Shown here: one piece after another, positions 18,588 through 28,235 of the stretch
How positions within the stretch are numbered: position 1 is the first letter of the stretch
Layout: each line of letters begins with the position of its first letter
Source: Pantoea conspicua
GTDB taxonomy: Bacteria; Pseudomonadota; Gammaproteobacteria; Enterobacterales; Enterobacteriaceae
Direction: 5' to 3'
Assembly: GCF_002095315.1 (NCBI RefSeq)
Contig: NZ_MLFN01000026.1
Coordinates: 1 to 53,597, forward strand
Length of the DNA: 53,597 bases
Made by a program: the position numbers and the translations under genes
The notes under the pieces: generated by a model
Database searches by the model: none
Seen by the model: only the letters and a program-made list of their open reading frames with translations
What the model was told of the DNA's origin: nothing

Positions 18588-20417
18588 GTGGCAACCTCGG
18601 CAGTCCTTAATCAGGAAGCGCTGGCGCAGCAGGTATTGCAGGATACCTTCGGCTATCAGCAGTTTCGTCCCGGTCAACAGACAATCATTAACCAGGCGCT
18701 GAGCGGGCGCGACTGTCTGGTGGTGATGCCGACCGGCGGCGGTAAATCACTCTGCTATCAGATCCCGGCGCTGGTACGCGACGGGCTGACGCTGGTGGTT
18801 TCGCCGCTGATCTCGCTGATGAAAGATCAGGTGGATCAACTGCTGGCCAACGGCGTGGCGGCGGCCTACCTCAATTCCACCATGACGCGTGAGCAGCAGC
18901 AGACGGTGATGGCGGATTGCCGCACCGGTCGGGTTAAGCTGCTCTATATCGCGCCAGAACGCCTGATGATGGATAACTTCCTCGAAAATCTGGCGCACTG
19001 GCAGCCGGCCATGCTGGCGGTGGACGAAGCGCACTGTATTTCCCAGTGGGGCCACGATTTCCGTCCGGAGTATGGCGCGCTGGGGCGGATGCGTCAGCGC
19101 TTCCCGGACCTGCCAGTCATGGCGCTGACCGCTACCGCCGACGAAACCACCCGCAACGATATCGTCAACCTGCTGCATATGCAGGACCCGTTGATTCAGA
19201 TCAGCAGTTTTGACCGCCCCAATATTCGCTATACGCTGGTCGAGAAATTCAAACCTACCGAGCAGTTGCTGCGCTACGTGCAGGATCAGCGCGGTAAGTG
19301 CGGCATCATTTACTGCAATAGCCGGGCGAAGGTCGAAGACACCGCCGCACGACTGCAAAGCCGTGGATTGAGCGTCGGTGCCTACCATGCCGGGATCGAC
19401 AGCGAACAGCGCGCCCGGGTGCAGGAGGCTTTTCAGCGCGACGATCTGCAAATCGTGGTCGCCACGGTGGCATTCGGGATGGGCATCAACAAGCCCAACG
19501 TCCGCTTCGTGGTGCATTTCGATATTCCGCGCAACATCGAATCCTACTATCAGGAAACCGGGCGAGCAGGGCGTGATGGCCTGCCTGCCGAGGCGATGAT
19601 GCTCTACGATCCGGCGGATATGGCGTGGCTGCGCAAATGTCTCGAAGAGAAAGCGCCAGGTCCGCTGCAGGACATTGAGCGTCATAAGCTCAACGCGATG
19701 GGGGCTTTTGCGGAAGCGCAGACCTGTCGCCGCCTGGTGCTGCTCAATTATTTTGGTGAAGGCCGGCAGCAGCCGTGCGGAAACTGCGATATCTGTCTCG
19801 ATCCGCCCAAGCGCTACGACGGTCTGGTTGAGGCGCAGAAAGCGCTCTCCGGTATCTATCGCGTCGGCCAGCGTTTTGGCATGGGCTATATTGTCGAAGT
19901 GCTGCGTGGGGCCAATAACCAGCGCATTCGCGAGCTTGGGCACGACAAACTGCCGATTTACGGGCTGGGCAAAGATCAGAGCCATGAGCACTGGGTCAGC
20001 GTGTTACGTCAGCTGATTCATCTGGGACTGGTCACGCAAAACATCGCTATGCACTCGGCGCTGCAGCTGACCGAAGCGGCGCGACCGGTATTGCGTGGCG
20101 AAGTGCCGCTGATGCTGGCGGTGCCGCGTTTGATTACCGCTAAGCCAAAGAGCAGCAGTCCGGCGAAATTTTACGGCGGCAACTACGATCGCAAACTGTT
20201 CGCCAAGCTGCGTAAGCTGCGCAAAGCGATTGCGGATGAAGAGAATATTCCGCCATACGTGGTGTTCAATGACGCCACGCTGATCGAAATGGCCGAGCAG
20301 ATGCCGGTCAGCGCCTCAGAGATGCTCAGCGTCAATGGCGTCGGCCACCGTAAACTGGAGCGCTTTGGTAAACCTTTCCTGGTGATGATTAAAGAGCATC
20401 TTGATGATGAAGAGTAA
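18588..20417 (+). CDS. recQ: ATP-dependent DNA helicase RecQ
   Basis: 609 aa (E. coli 609). Superfamily 2 helicase of the RecF recombination pathway. Walker [17 protein letters not shown] box [29 protein letters not shown] in motif VI, the zinc cysteines (ETCRRL-type Cys then CGNCDIC), the winged helix, and a C-terminal HRDC domain (about 530-605). Starts with GTG; no better start is present. rhtC follows 12 bases later. Confidence 0.97.
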   Translation: MATSAVLNQEALAQQVLQDTFGYQQFRPGQQTIINQALSGRDCLVVMPTGGGKSLCYQIPALVRDGLTLVVSPLISLMKDQVDQLLANGVAAAYLNSTMTREQQQTVMADCRTGRVKLLYIAPERLMMDNFLENLAHWQPAMLAVDEAHCISQWGHDFRPEYGALGRMRQRFPDLPVMALTATADETTRNDIVNLLHMQDPLIQISSFDRPNIRYTLVEKFKPTEQLLRYVQDQRGKCGIIYCNSRAKVEDTAARLQSRGLSVGAYHAGIDSEQRARVQEAFQRDDLQIVVATVAFGMGINKPNVRFVVHFDIPRNIESYYQETGRAGRDGLPAEAMMLYDPADMAWLRKCLEEKAPGPLQDIERHKLNAMGAFAEAQTCRRLVLLNYFGEGRQQPCGNCDICLDPPKRYDGLVEAQKALSGIYRVGQRFGMGYIVEVLRGANNQRIRELGHDKLPIYGLGKDQSHEHWVSVLRQLIHLGLVTQNIAMHSALQLTEAARPVLRGEVPLMLAVPRLITAKPKSSSPAKFYGGNYDRKLFAKLRKLRKAIADEENIPPYVVFNDATLIEMAEQMPVSASEMLSVNGVGHRKLERFGKPFLVMIKEHLDDEE

Positions 20418-20429
20418 AGGATACTGCAT

Positions 20430-21053
20430 ATGCTGATGTTATTCGCTACCGTAGCGCTGGTCCATCTGGTGGCACTGATGAGCCCCGGCCCCGATTTCTT
20501 TTTCGTTTCGCAAACTGCCGCCAGCCGTTCCCGCAAAGAGGCGATGATGGGGGTACTGGGTATTACGCTCGGCATTGTGGTCTGGGCGGGTGTGGCGCTG
20601 ATGGGCCTGCATCTGATTCTGGAGAAAATGGCCTGGCTGCATCAGATCATCATGGTCGGTGGCGGCCTTTATCTGCTGTGGATGGGCTGGCAGCTGATGT
20701 GTTCAGCGCGTCAGCGTCACAAACAGCCGCAGCAGGACGAGCCGGTGGTTGAGCTGCCGAAACGTGGCATGAGCTTTATCAAAGGGCTGCTGACCAACCT
20801 GTCGAATCCGAAAGCGATCATCTACTTTGGCAGCGTATTTTCCCTGTTTGTCGGTGACGATGTCGGTGCGGCTGAGCGCTGGGGGCTGTTTTTACTGATT
20901 ATCGGTGAGACCTTTGCCTGGTTCGCGCTGGTTGCCGCTATCTTCGCGATGCCGTGGATGCGCAATAAATATCAGCGGTTAGCCAAGTGGGTGGATGGCT
21001 TGGCAGGCGTGCTGTTTGCCGGCTTTGGTATTCATCTGATTATCTCCCGTTAA
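20430..21053 (+). CDS. rhtC: Threonine efflux protein RhtC
   Basis: 207 aa (E. coli 206). LysE/RhtB family amino-acid exporter with about five or six membrane segments; MSPGPDFFFVSQTA is the family N-terminal motif and NLSNPKAIIYFGSVF the second. Exports threonine. 12 bases after recQ, probably co-transcribed. Confidence 0.95.
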   Translation: MLMLFATVALVHLVALMSPGPDFFFVSQTAASRSRKEAMMGVLGITLGIVVWAGVALMGLHLILEKMAWLHQIIMVGGGLYLLWMGWQLMCSARQRHKQPQQDEPVVELPKRGMSFIKGLLTNLSNPKAIIYFGSVFSLFVGDDVGAAERWGLFLLIIGETFAWFALVAAIFAMPWMRNKYQRLAKWVDGLAGVLFAGFGIHLIISR

Positions 21054-21069
21054 GCCCTGTTTCATTCCG

Positions 21070-21103
21070 TTATGCCGGAGTGCGCCTGGCGCATCCGGCA
21101 TAA
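21070..21103. repeat. REP-like palindrome after rhtC
   Basis: TTATGCCGGA (21070-21079) pairs with TCCGGCATAA (21094-21103), with a bulged G and an inner TGCGCC-T-GGCGCA. The GCCGGAT-like core and site after a stop resemble enterobacterial REP units. It lacks a T run, so acts at best as a 3' stabiliser or rho-related structure. Confidence 0.6.
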
Positions 21104-21250
21104 GCTGCACGTCTTATCCCGCTGTCATTTCATCTGACTGACGGCTGTCACACCCGGCGCATGCCGCTGGAACCGCAGATAAATATTCACCATTCGTTAA
21201 TTTAAGAAATCCTCACCTCCGGTAAGGTCGTATCGACGGACTATTTTTTC

Positions 21251-22072
21251 ATGGAGAGGATGATGAGAGTGAACACCGCATTACTGCTGGTAGTGACGGC
21301 CTGTCTCAGCGCCTGCGCCTCGCACGATGCTGCCGATTACCGCACCTCTGAACCGGTTAAAGTGGATAACGTGTCGGTTATCCTGGCGCAGGGAGATCCT
21401 GCATCAGGTCAGCCGCAGGGTGAATGGATTAGCCAGATCTCTGCAGCTTTTCGCAGTACCCCCTATCAGGCGAATACGCTGCCAGTCTCACCCGATACCC
21501 CTGAAGCGCTGGTGATCAATTTCAATGGTGTGGATTGTTTCACGCTGCTGGATTACGTGCAGGCGCTGAGCCGCAGCCACGATCGCGCCAGCTTTGAGGC
21601 TAACCTGATTCGAACCCGCTACGTTGACGGTGAGGTGAGCTACCTGAAGCGCCGCCACTTTTTCTCCGACTGGTTCGCTGACAGTCCGCGCAATGCCAAT
21701 GACATCACCCGCACCCTCAGCCCACAGGCGGTGACGGTAGTGAAGCAACTCAATCGTCAGGCCAACGGAACAGAACGGGTACCGGGCCTGGGTGTAATTT
21801 CACGCCACATTACCTACATCCCGGCCCGGGCGATCACACCTCAGGTGCTGGAGCAGATCCAAACCGGCGATTATGTGGGCGTTTACGCCACCCGTCAGGG
21901 GCTGGATGTCTCCCATGTGGGGATTGCTGTCCGGCATGATGGCCAGTTGTGGTTCAGGAACGCCTCCTCACTGGCCGCCAATCGCAAAGTTGTCGATGCG
22001 CCATTCAGGGAATATATGCGTTCAAAACCGGGCATGATGGTATTGCGTGCGGTGCCACTGACAGCGCCGTAG
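21251..22072 (+). CDS. DUF1460 lipoprotein, putative cell-wall amidase
   Basis: 273 aa from the first ATG. A GGAGAGG at 21254-21260 overlaps this part, so the true start may be the ATG at 21263 or GTG at 21269. Lipobox LSAC (about residues 19-22) predicts a lipoprotein. The body fits DUF1460 (PF07313), an NlpC/P60-like fold found in cell-wall amidases: the probable cysteine nucleophile is in NFNGVDCFTLLDYVQAL and the histidine in LDVSHVGIAVRHDG. The substrate is unknown. E. coli has no gene here: rhtC and rhtB are direct neighbours. Confidence 0.82.
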   Translation: MERMMRVNTALLLVVTACLSACASHDAADYRTSEPVKVDNVSVILAQGDPASGQPQGEWISQISAAFRSTPYQANTLPVSPDTPEALVINFNGVDCFTLLDYVQALSRSHDRASFEANLIRTRYVDGEVSYLKRRHFFSDWFADSPRNANDITRTLSPQAVTVVKQLNRQANGTERVPGLGVISRHITYIPARAITPQVLEQIQTGDYVGVYATRQGLDVSHVGIAVRHDGQLWFRNASSLAANRKVVDAPFREYMRSKPGMMVLRAVPLTAP

Positions 22073-22100
22073 CGGAGAAGGGGAAGAAGGGATAATCTTT

Positions 22101-22126
22101 CGCGCCGACCTTAGTGCGTCGGCGCG
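22101..22126. terminator. Hairpin between convergent genes
   Basis: CGCGCCGAC / GTCGGCGCG, nine perfect pairs with an eight-base loop, between the stop codons of the DUF1460 gene and rhtB. No T tract on either strand; probably shared by both transcripts. Confidence 0.5.
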
Positions 22127-22133
22127 TCAGGGA

Positions 22134-22757
22134 TTAAGCGATTTTTCTGGCGCTGGCCAGCAGCGCACCCACCGCCATAAACAGCCCGCCAAAAATACGG
22201 TTCATCAGCTTCATCTGCTTCGGCCCTTTGATCCAGCCTGCAATGCGCGTCGCTAACGTGGCGTAACCAATCATCACGATAATATCGACCACCACAGTGG
22301 TGACGCCCAGTACCAGGTACTGCATCAGCAGCGGCTGGTGTGGCTGGATAAACTGCGGAAACAGCGCGGCAAGAAAGACAATACTTTTCGGGTTGGTCAG
22401 GTTGACCAGCACCGCGCGCTTAAACAGGCGACGGCGTGGCATCGCTTTAGCCACTGCATCGAGATCGATACCGCCCGCTGACCGCCATTGCTGAATACCG
22501 AGCCACACCAGATAGGCGGCACCGGCCCATTTCAGAATTTCAAACGCCAGCAGTGACTGGGAAAACAGCGCACCCAGACCGATACCTACCAGCACGATGT
22601 GCAGCGCCAGTCCCACCTGCAAACCGGAGATAGACGCCACCGTGCCGCGATAACCGTGGCTGATGCCGGTACTCATAGTGTTGATGGCGCCGGAACCGGG
22701 TGACAGGCTCAGGATTGTGGTGGTCAGCAGATAGGTCAGCCACCATTCGATGGTCAT
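22134..22757 (-). CDS. rhtB: Homoserine/homoserine lactone efflux protein RhtB
   Basis: 207 aa (E. coli 206). LysE/RhtB family exporter: [21 protein letters not shown] at the N-terminus and [18 protein letters not shown] in the middle. Exports homoserine and its lactone. Divergent from pldB, with a 112-base gap. Confidence 0.95.
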   Translation of the reverse strand: MTIEWWLTYLLTTTILSLSPGSGAINTMSTGISHGYRGTVASISGLQVGLALHIVLVGIGLGALFSQSLLAFEILKWAGAAYLVWLGIQQWRSAGGIDLDAVAKAMPRRRLFKRAVLVNLTNPKSIVFLAALFPQFIQPHQPLLMQYLVLGVTTVVVDIIVMIGYATLATRIAGWIKGPKQMKLMNRIFGGLFMAVGALLASARKIA

Positions 22758-22869
22758 GGGTTGCGCTCTCTTTGGCGGCAGAATTGTGACACAATACGCC
22801 AGAAATAAGCGCGGCGCTATGGTCGACGCATTGCATTAAAGACTCTTTTTCCGGTCATCAGGGGGGCGA

Positions 22870-23861
22870 ATGAATCAACACAAAGCCAGTTGGTTGCGAC
22901 GAGAAAAAGCCTTTGCTGCCTTTGCCACCGGGCCGCTGCTCGACTTCTGGCACCGTCGTGAGGAACGTGAATTTATCGGCGTCGGTAATCTCACCCTACG
23001 CTATGTGCGTTTCACCTCACCGCAACACCAGCGTGTCATTCTGATCGTGCCTGGCCGCATTGAGAGTTACATAAAATATCCTGAGCTGGCGTACGATCTG
23101 TTTCATTGTGGTTTCGACGTGGTCATTCTCGATCATCGCGGTCAGGGCCGATCCGATCGTCTGCTGGAAGATTCACACCGTGGCCATGTGGCTGAATTTA
23201 CCCACTACGTCGACGATCTGGAAACGCTCTACCTGCAAGAGATTGTCAGCGGTCACTACCAGCAGCGTTACGCGCTGGCTCACTCGATGGGTGGGGCGAT
23301 TTTAACGCTGTTTCTGGCGCGCCAGCCGCAGGCTTTCCATGCGGTTGCGCTGGTGGCACCGATGTTTGGCATTGCGTTGCCGTTGCCCTCTTTCCTGGCG
23401 CACCGGATCCTCGACTGGGCCGAGAAACGCCCGGCGCTGCGTGATGGTTATGCGCTGGGTACCGGTCGCTGGCGTGCGCATCCGTTTGGCATTAACCGGC
23501 TAACGCACAGCGCCGAGCGATATCGCCGCAGCCTGCGTTTTTATGCGGACGATCCAGCGATTCGCGTGGGTGGCCCGACTTATCACTGGGTGCGTGAAGG
23601 CATTCATGCGGGGCGCAACATCATCAGCCAGGCCGATAAAATCACCACGCCGCTGCTGCTGCTGCAAGCCAGTGACGATCGGGTGGTGGATAACCGCTCG
23701 CAGGATCTCTTTTGTGCTGCCATGGCGGCGGCAGGTCATCCATGCGAAGGAAATAAACCGCGCGTGATTAACGGTGCGCGTCATGAGATCCTGTTCGAAA
23801 AAGACAACATGCGCGCCGAAGCGCTTAATGCAGTGATCGATTTTTTTCATCGCATCGCTGA
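22870..23861 (+). CDS. pldB: Lysophospholipase L2, reading frame continues into yigL
   Basis: Alpha/beta hydrolase that removes the acyl chain of lysophospholipids at the inner membrane. Oxyanion region VPGRIESYIKYPELAYD, nucleophile elbow LAHSMGGAI, catalytic Asp in ASDDRVVDNRS and His near GARHEILFE. As given there is no stop, and the frame runs on through yigL to 24714 (614 aa). The T7 run at 23841-23847 lies in codons for DFF; with one more T the protein ends DFFSSHR at TGA 23859-23861 (330 aa), matching E. coli PldB near its end (VDFFNRHN). Coordinates given are for that corrected form. Confidence 0.85.
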
Positions 23862-23913
23862 CGTTCATTATCCGACTGGCTTCGGCCAGCAGAATCAGAT
23901 ACCCGAGGTTTTC

Positions 23914-24714
23914 ATGTACCACATCGTTGCATCCGATTTGGATGGCACGCTGCTTTCTCCCGAACATCGCCTGACCCCTTTTGCACGTGAAACGCTACAA
24001 CAGCTGGTCGCAAAGGATATTCATTTCGTGTTCGCCACCGGTCGCCATCATATTGATGTCGGACAGATGCGCGACAGCCTGGCTATCCCGGCGTATATGA
24101 TTACGTCAAATGGCGCGCGGGTACACAACGCGCAGGGCGAGCTGGTGTTCAGCCATAATCTGGATGAAGACATCGCGAATGACCTGTTTGGTCTGCAGTA
24201 TCATCACAGCGATATTCTGACTCACGTCTACCGTGATGATGAGTGGTTTGTCAGCCGTTCCCGCCCTGCTGAGCAGGATTACTTCCGTGAATCGGTATTC
24301 AACTATCAGGTCTATGAACCGGGCCTGTTGCCGACTGATAACATCAGTAAGGTCTTTTTTACCTGTGAAGATCCTGAGCATCTGATCCCGATGGAGCAGG
24401 CGATTGAAGCGCGCTGGGGCGATCGGGTCAACGTCAGTTTTTCATTGCCGACCTGCCTCGAAGTGATGGCGGGTGGCGTATCGAAAGGCCATGCGCTGGA
24501 GGCCGTGGCGAAGCAGCTGGGCCATACGCTGCATAGCTGTATTGCCTTTGGTGACGGCATGAATGATGTTGAAATGCTGAGCATGGCGGGTAAAGGATTC
24601 ATCATGCACAATGCGCATCAGCGGCTGAAAGACCGGTTGCCGGAGCTGGAAGTGATCGGCTCCAATGCCGATGATGCGGTGCCACAGACGCTGCGTGCGC
24701 TCTATCTTTCCTGA
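23914..24714 (+). CDS. yigL: HAD phosphatase YigL
   Basis: 266 aa, exactly the E. coli length. Cof-type HAD phosphatase that acts on pyridoxal phosphate and sugar phosphates; in E. coli and Salmonella it relieves glucose-phosphate stress. Motif I ASDLDGTLLSP, then FATGRHH, C-terminal motif FGDGMNDVEML. The internal ATG has its own GAGG site (23905-23908), which supports an independent gene even though the upstream pldB frame is open into it in this sequence. Confidence 0.9.
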   Translation: MYHIVASDLDGTLLSPEHRLTPFARETLQQLVAKDIHFVFATGRHHIDVGQMRDSLAIPAYMITSNGARVHNAQGELVFSHNLDEDIANDLFGLQYHHSDILTHVYRDDEWFVSRSRPAEQDYFRESVFNYQVYEPGLLPTDNISKVFFTCEDPEHLIPMEQAIEARWGDRVNVSFSLPTCLEVMAGGVSKGHALEAVAKQLGHTLHSCIAFGDGMNDVEMLSMAGKGFIMHNAHQRLKDRLPELEVIGSNADDAVPQTLRALYLS

Positions 24715-24725
24715 GGATGCCGCGT

Positions 24726-24756
24726 AAAAAAAAGGGCCGGTTAACCGGCCCTTTTT
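24726..24756. terminator. Bidirectional terminator between yigL and glpT
   Basis: AAAGGGCCGG-TTAA-CCGGCCCTTT, perfectly palindromic, with A runs on the left and T runs on the right, so it works for both converging genes. Confidence 0.92.
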
Positions 24757-24764
24757 AATTGCCG

Positions 24765-26105
24765 TCAGGCCAGTTTTTGCTTGTGTTTATGCTCGCTGAC
24801 CATGGTGAGCAACAGCAGGATCACCGCCAGGACGCAGCCGACAATCATCACCAGAAAACCGCCGTCCCAGCCAAAGTAGTCAACGGTGTAACCGACAATG
24901 GCGCTGGCCGCAACCGACCCCCCCAGATAACCAAACAGGCCGGTAAAACCCGCGGCGGTGCCAGCGGCTTTCTTCGGTGCCAGCTCCAGGGCGTGCAGAC
25001 CGATCAGCATCACCGGACCATAAATCAGGAAGCCAATCACGATCATACAGGCCATATCAACGCCAGGATTGCCCGCCGGATTCAGCCAGTAAATCACCGT
25101 GGCGATCGTGACCAGCGTCATAAAGAACACGCCGGTGGCCCCGCGGTTACCCCGAAACACTTTGTCCGACATCCAGCCACATAACAGCGTGCCCGGAATA
25201 CCGGCATACTCATACAGGAAGTAGGCCCAGGAGGACTTATCCAGCGTAAAGTGTTTCACCTCTTTCAGATAGGTGGGCGACCAGTCGAGAATGCCGTAGC
25301 GCAGCAGATAAACAAAGACGTTCGCCAGCGCGATATACCACAGCAGTTTGTTAGGCAGTACATATTTCATGAAGATCTGCTTAGCACTTAACTCCTCTTC
25401 GTGACTGGCATCGTAGTCTGGCGGATAGTCATTTTTGTACTCTTCGATTGGCGGCAGGCCACAGGACTGGGGCGTGTCGCGCATCAGGGCAAACGCGAAG
25501 AGCGCAATCAGGATGGCACCAAAGGCAGGCATATAGAGCGCCGCTTTCCAGTCGTTGAACCACGCCATACCAAGCAGGAACAGCAGCGGTGGCAGCCCGC
25601 CGCCGACGTTATGGGCGCAGTTCCACACCGAAACAATGCCGCCGCGCTCCTTCTGTGACCACCAGTGCACCATAGTACGTCCGCACGGTGGCCAGCCCAT
25701 GCCCTGGAACCAGCCACAGATAAACAGCAGCACGAACATCACCATAATGCTGGAGGTGGCCCAGGGCACGAATCCCATAAACAACATCACCGCAGCGGCC
25801 AGGATCAGTCCAGCCGGCAGGAAGACGCGCGGATTCGAGCGATCGGAAACCGAGCCCATGATGAATTTCGAGAAGCCATAGGCGATTGAAATGCCGGACA
25901 GGGCGAAACCGAGATCGCCACGCGAAAAGCCTTGCTCTACCAGATAGGGCATCGCGAGCGCGAAGTTTTTTCTGACCAGATAGTAGGCGGCATAGCCGAA
26001 AAAGATCCCGATGAAAATTTGCCAGCGCAGGCGACGGTAGAGCGGATCGACGCGATCCGCTGCCACCTGCGGCTGACGAGGTGCAGGTTTAAAAATACTC
26101 AGCAT
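24765..26105 (-). CDS. glpT: Glycerol-3-phosphate transporter GlpT
   Basis: 446 aa from [11 protein letters not shown] (E. coli 452). Major facilitator antiporter of glycerol-3-phosphate for phosphate; also the entry route of fosfomycin. Near-identical to E. coli in blocks such as [20 protein letters not shown] and [19 protein letters not shown], covering the substrate-binding arginine and the family signature. The start at 26105 has GGAGGG eight bases upstream. In E. coli glpT lies elsewhere, next to glpQ; no glpQ is in this window. CRP-like site at 26234-26249. Confidence 0.96.
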   Translation of the reverse strand: MLSIFKPAPRQPQVAADRVDPLYRRLRWQIFIGIFFGYAAYYLVRKNFALAMPYLVEQGFSRGDLGFALSGISIAYGFSKFIMGSVSDRSNPRVFLPAGLILAAAVMLFMGFVPWATSSIMVMFVLLFICGWFQGMGWPPCGRTMVHWWSQKERGGIVSVWNCAHNVGGGLPPLLFLLGMAWFNDWKAALYMPAFGAILIALFAFALMRDTPQSCGLPPIEEYKNDYPPDYDASHEEELSAKQIFMKYVLPNKLLWYIALANVFVYLLRYGILDWSPTYLKEVKHFTLDKSSWAYFLYEYAGIPGTLLCGWMSDKVFRGNRGATGVFFMTLVTIATVIYWLNPAGNPGVDMACMIVIGFLIYGPVMLIGLHALELAPKKAAGTAAGFTGLFGYLGGSVAASAIVGYTVDYFGWDGGFLVMIVGCVLAVILLLLTMVSEHKHKQKLA

Positions 26106-26479
26106 CAGTGAGGCCCTCCAGGGCACATTATGGTTTTTTACATTCCCAGCGGTGGGGTCAAAAAAAGACAAAAAGAAATGGCGACGTGATGTTCCATTTC
26201 GCGCAAAGAATAAAATTAGTGACCTGACGTTACTGTGATGCGTGACACATTTGTTACAGTTTTATTACAGCGGAGAGCGAAAGTGATCACCATATGGTTT
26301 ATTTCGCGCATTTGGGGAGAAAAGTCGCCAACAGGAGAGGGGAATGTTACAGCGGCGTTGATCTGTTGCAGCGGTAGCAGTTTGTTTGCGCTAAAAGTAA
26401 TCGGATGTAAACCAGATAGTACAGCCGATCGGCAGCACATTGTTTACACTGACGCTCTGTTAACTTCGGGATTGTTACC
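26106..26479. promoter_or_regulatory. glpT-bioP divergent control region
   Basis: 374 bases without a convincing gene. CRP-like TGTGA-TGCGTG-ACACA (26234-26249; 9 of 10 consensus positions) fits cAMP-CRP control of glpT. TTTCGCGCA motifs (around 26200 and 26303) loosely recall GlpR half-sites but are weak. Near bioP, TGTAAAC (26405-26411) and GTTTACA (26441-26447) form an inverted repeat that resembles BirA half-sites, though with a wider gap than the usual operator. An 85-aa frame here has no recognisable features. Confidence 0.5.
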
Positions 26480-27343
26480 GTGTTCTTATTGATCATTACC
26501 ACTATTCTGTGGGCTTTTTCGTTCAGCCTGATTGGCGAGTATCTTGCCGGCCAGGTGGACAGCTGGTTCTCTGTGCTGATGCGCCTGGCGCTGGCCGCGA
26601 TAGTCTTTTTGCCTTTCCTGCGCTGGCGTGGTTACCGTCCCTCAACCCTGCTGCTCTATATGCTGGTAGGAATGTTGCAGTTAGGGGTGATGTATCTGCT
26701 GAGCTTTGAAGCCTATCTCTACCTCAGCGTGTCGGAATTCCTGCTGTTTACGGTGATGACGCCGCTCTATGTGACGCTGATCTATGACCTGATCAGCCGC
26801 CGTCCGCTGCGGATCGGCTATATCTTCAGCGCGCTGCTGGCGGTCGCCGGGGCGGCCATTATCCGCTATGACAAGGTCAGCGATAATTTCTGGGTTGGCC
26901 TGCTGCTGGTGCAGCTGGCGAATATCTGCTTTGCTGCCGGTATGGTGGGATACAAGCGTCTGCAGGAGACCCGTCCGATGCCGCAACACACCGCATTTTC
27001 CTGGTTCTATCTTGGCGCAGTAGCGATTGCGGTCATCGCCTGGTTCATCTGGGGCAATCCGCAGAAACTCCCGACCACCTCGCTGCAGTGGGGCATTCTG
27101 GTCTGGCTGGGCGTGGCCGCGTCGGGTCTCGGCTACTTTATGTGGAACTATGGCGCGACTCAGGTTGATGCCGGCACGCTGGGCATCATGAATAACATGC
27201 ACGTTCCCGCTGGACTGCTGGTTAACCTGGCGATCTGGCAGGAGAAGCCGCACTGGCCGAGCTTTATCGCCGGCGCGCTGGTGATCCTCGCCTCGCTGTG
27301 GGTGCATAAGCGCTGGGTGGTGGGGCGCAGTGACCGATCATAA
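26480..27343 (+). CDS. bioP: Biotin transporter BioP (YigM)
   Basis: 287 aa, starting with GTG (FLLIITTILWAFSFSLIGEYLAG). Ten-segment EamA-type carrier of the carboxylate/amino acid/amine transporter family; E. coli YigM is the high-affinity biotin importer. Conserved blocks: SEFLLFTVMTPLYVTLIYD, GYKRLQETRPMPQH, and GTLGIMNNMHVPAGLLVNLA. In E. coli it sits directly before metR; here a repeat locus and a yehS-like gene intervene. Confidence 0.93.
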   Translation: MFLLIITTILWAFSFSLIGEYLAGQVDSWFSVLMRLALAAIVFLPFLRWRGYRPSTLLLYMLVGMLQLGVMYLLSFEAYLYLSVSEFLLFTVMTPLYVTLIYDLISRRPLRIGYIFSALLAVAGAAIIRYDKVSDNFWVGLLLVQLANICFAAGMVGYKRLQETRPMPQHTAFSWFYLGAVAIAVIAWFIWGNPQKLPTTSLQWGILVWLGVAASGLGYFMWNYGATQVDAGTLGIMNNMHVPAGLLVNLAIWQEKPHWPSFIAGALVILASLWVHKRWVVGRSDRS

Positions 27344-27344
27344 A

Positions 27345-27470
27345 CAGGGCTGCAACAGGGGTGCGGCCTCCCGCACTGGCGCGTCCGATCGCGAAGGGAT
27401 CTCACTTCCCTGTGCATCGGCCATCTCATCCCTGGCCAGGACGCTTCGCTCTTCTGACGCGCCAGCCCTG
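27345..27470. repeat. Structured intergenic repeat, copy B1
   Basis: Nested inverted repeats (27345-27352 with 27463-27470; 27376-27385 with 27456-27465, ten perfect pairs) and a hairpin at 27361-27376. The right end, from CCCTGG at 27430 to CTGAC at 27458, matches copy A at 221-250 almost base for base (shared core GGACGCTT, then TCTGAC), while the closing stem has a different sequence but still pairs. Confidence 0.62.
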
Positions 27471-27489
27471 GAGGCGTGACAGCATCATC

Positions 27490-27630
27490 GCGGTTAAACC
27501 CTGGGTTCAGAGCGAACATGAAAGAGGAGAGGGCGGGCCGGGAACTCAAGCGTCCGCCCGCTTGCGGGCGAGCCTCACGGATGAGGCGAGTAAACCGGCG
27601 GCCGAGGCTCCAGGGATGCATTGACGCCGA
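27490..27630. repeat. Structured intergenic repeat, copy B2 (inverted)
   Basis: Read on the minus strand, this matches copy A at about 105-187 (AATGC-ATCC-TGG, CTCGGCC, CCTCATCC-TGAGG, CGCCCG-AA-CGGGC, ACGCTT). Hairpins 27555-27570 and 27572-27587 are perfect, and their differences from copy A change both partners of a pair. B1 and B2 together fill the 329-base gap between bioP and the yehS-like gene; no gene is seen in it. Confidence 0.65.
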
Positions 27631-27672
27631 CTTTACGCAGCAGCGCTCTATTGCCGACGGGATGGCACGATA

Positions 27673-28152
27673 TCAGGCAGGCTTCCCACTCTTCGGACGC
27701 TGAATCATCGCCAGACCTTTCAGGAAATTACGCAGAATCTGGTCGCCGCATTCACGATAATTTTTGTGGTCAGGCTTGCGGAAAATTGCACCGACTTCCG
27801 CCTGCGAAACGGTGAAACTGGCGCGTTTCAGCACCTCTGGAATATCTGTGGTTTTCAGATCAAAGGCGATGCGTAACTTCTTCATAAAGATGTTGTTATT
27901 CATCTTGCGCTCAATGGAAGGGGCTGGCATCTCTTCACTTTTGCCACGACGGTAAAAAATCAGGCCGTTGAGGAAGTAGCCCATCAGCACATCGGGGCAG
28001 GGGCGAAACGCGGCATCTTCATCTTTTTTCAGCCACGCCTGGATATCCGTCTGCGGGACTTCACACTGCGCCAGCGCAAAAATTTCCACCATTTTGGCAT
28101 CGCTCAGATCGAGCATATAGCGCACGCTGCGCAGAATATCGTTGTTAGTCAT
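27673..28152 (-). CDS. DUF1456 protein, YehS-like
   Basis: 159 aa. Two tandem DUF1456 modules: NNDILRSVRYMLDL at the start and MKKLRIAFDLKTTDIPEV in the middle, each followed by a short helical block, with the conserved KPDHKNYRECGDQILRNFL near the end. Related to E. coli YehS (156 aa), function unknown, which in E. coli lies elsewhere. Minus-strand TATAAT at 28189-28194 may be its -10 box. Convergent with bioP across the repeat locus. Confidence 0.85.
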   Translation of the reverse strand: MTNNDILRSVRYMLDLSDAKMVEIFALAQCEVPQTDIQAWLKKDEDAAFRPCPDVLMGYFLNGLIFYRRGKSEEMPAPSIERKMNNNIFMKKLRIAFDLKTTDIPEVLKRASFTVSQAEVGAIFRKPDHKNYRECGDQILRNFLKGLAMIQRPKSGKPA

Positions 28153-28235
28153 GGTGAGATCTTCTCATGGTCAGTCGACAGGCTGCGCATTATAGGGGAT
28201 TTTACGGTTGCTCGCGCAGGTTTGTACCTCGTGAC

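Noticed and set aside
18747..19991. 414-aa frame antisense to recQ
   Set aside because: Long antisense frames are expected in GC-rich genes with strong codon bias; composition is His/Arg/Gln-rich with no domain.
22870..24714. Genuine PldB-YigL fusion enzyme
   Set aside because: A single T in a T7 run restores the normal end of PldB, and yigL has its own ribosome site and full length.
26235..26492. 85-aa frame before bioP
   Set aside because: No conserved features, overlaps probable control sites and the bioP start.
27361..27703. Open frames in the bioP-yehS gap
   Set aside because: They consist of repeat copies B1 and B2.
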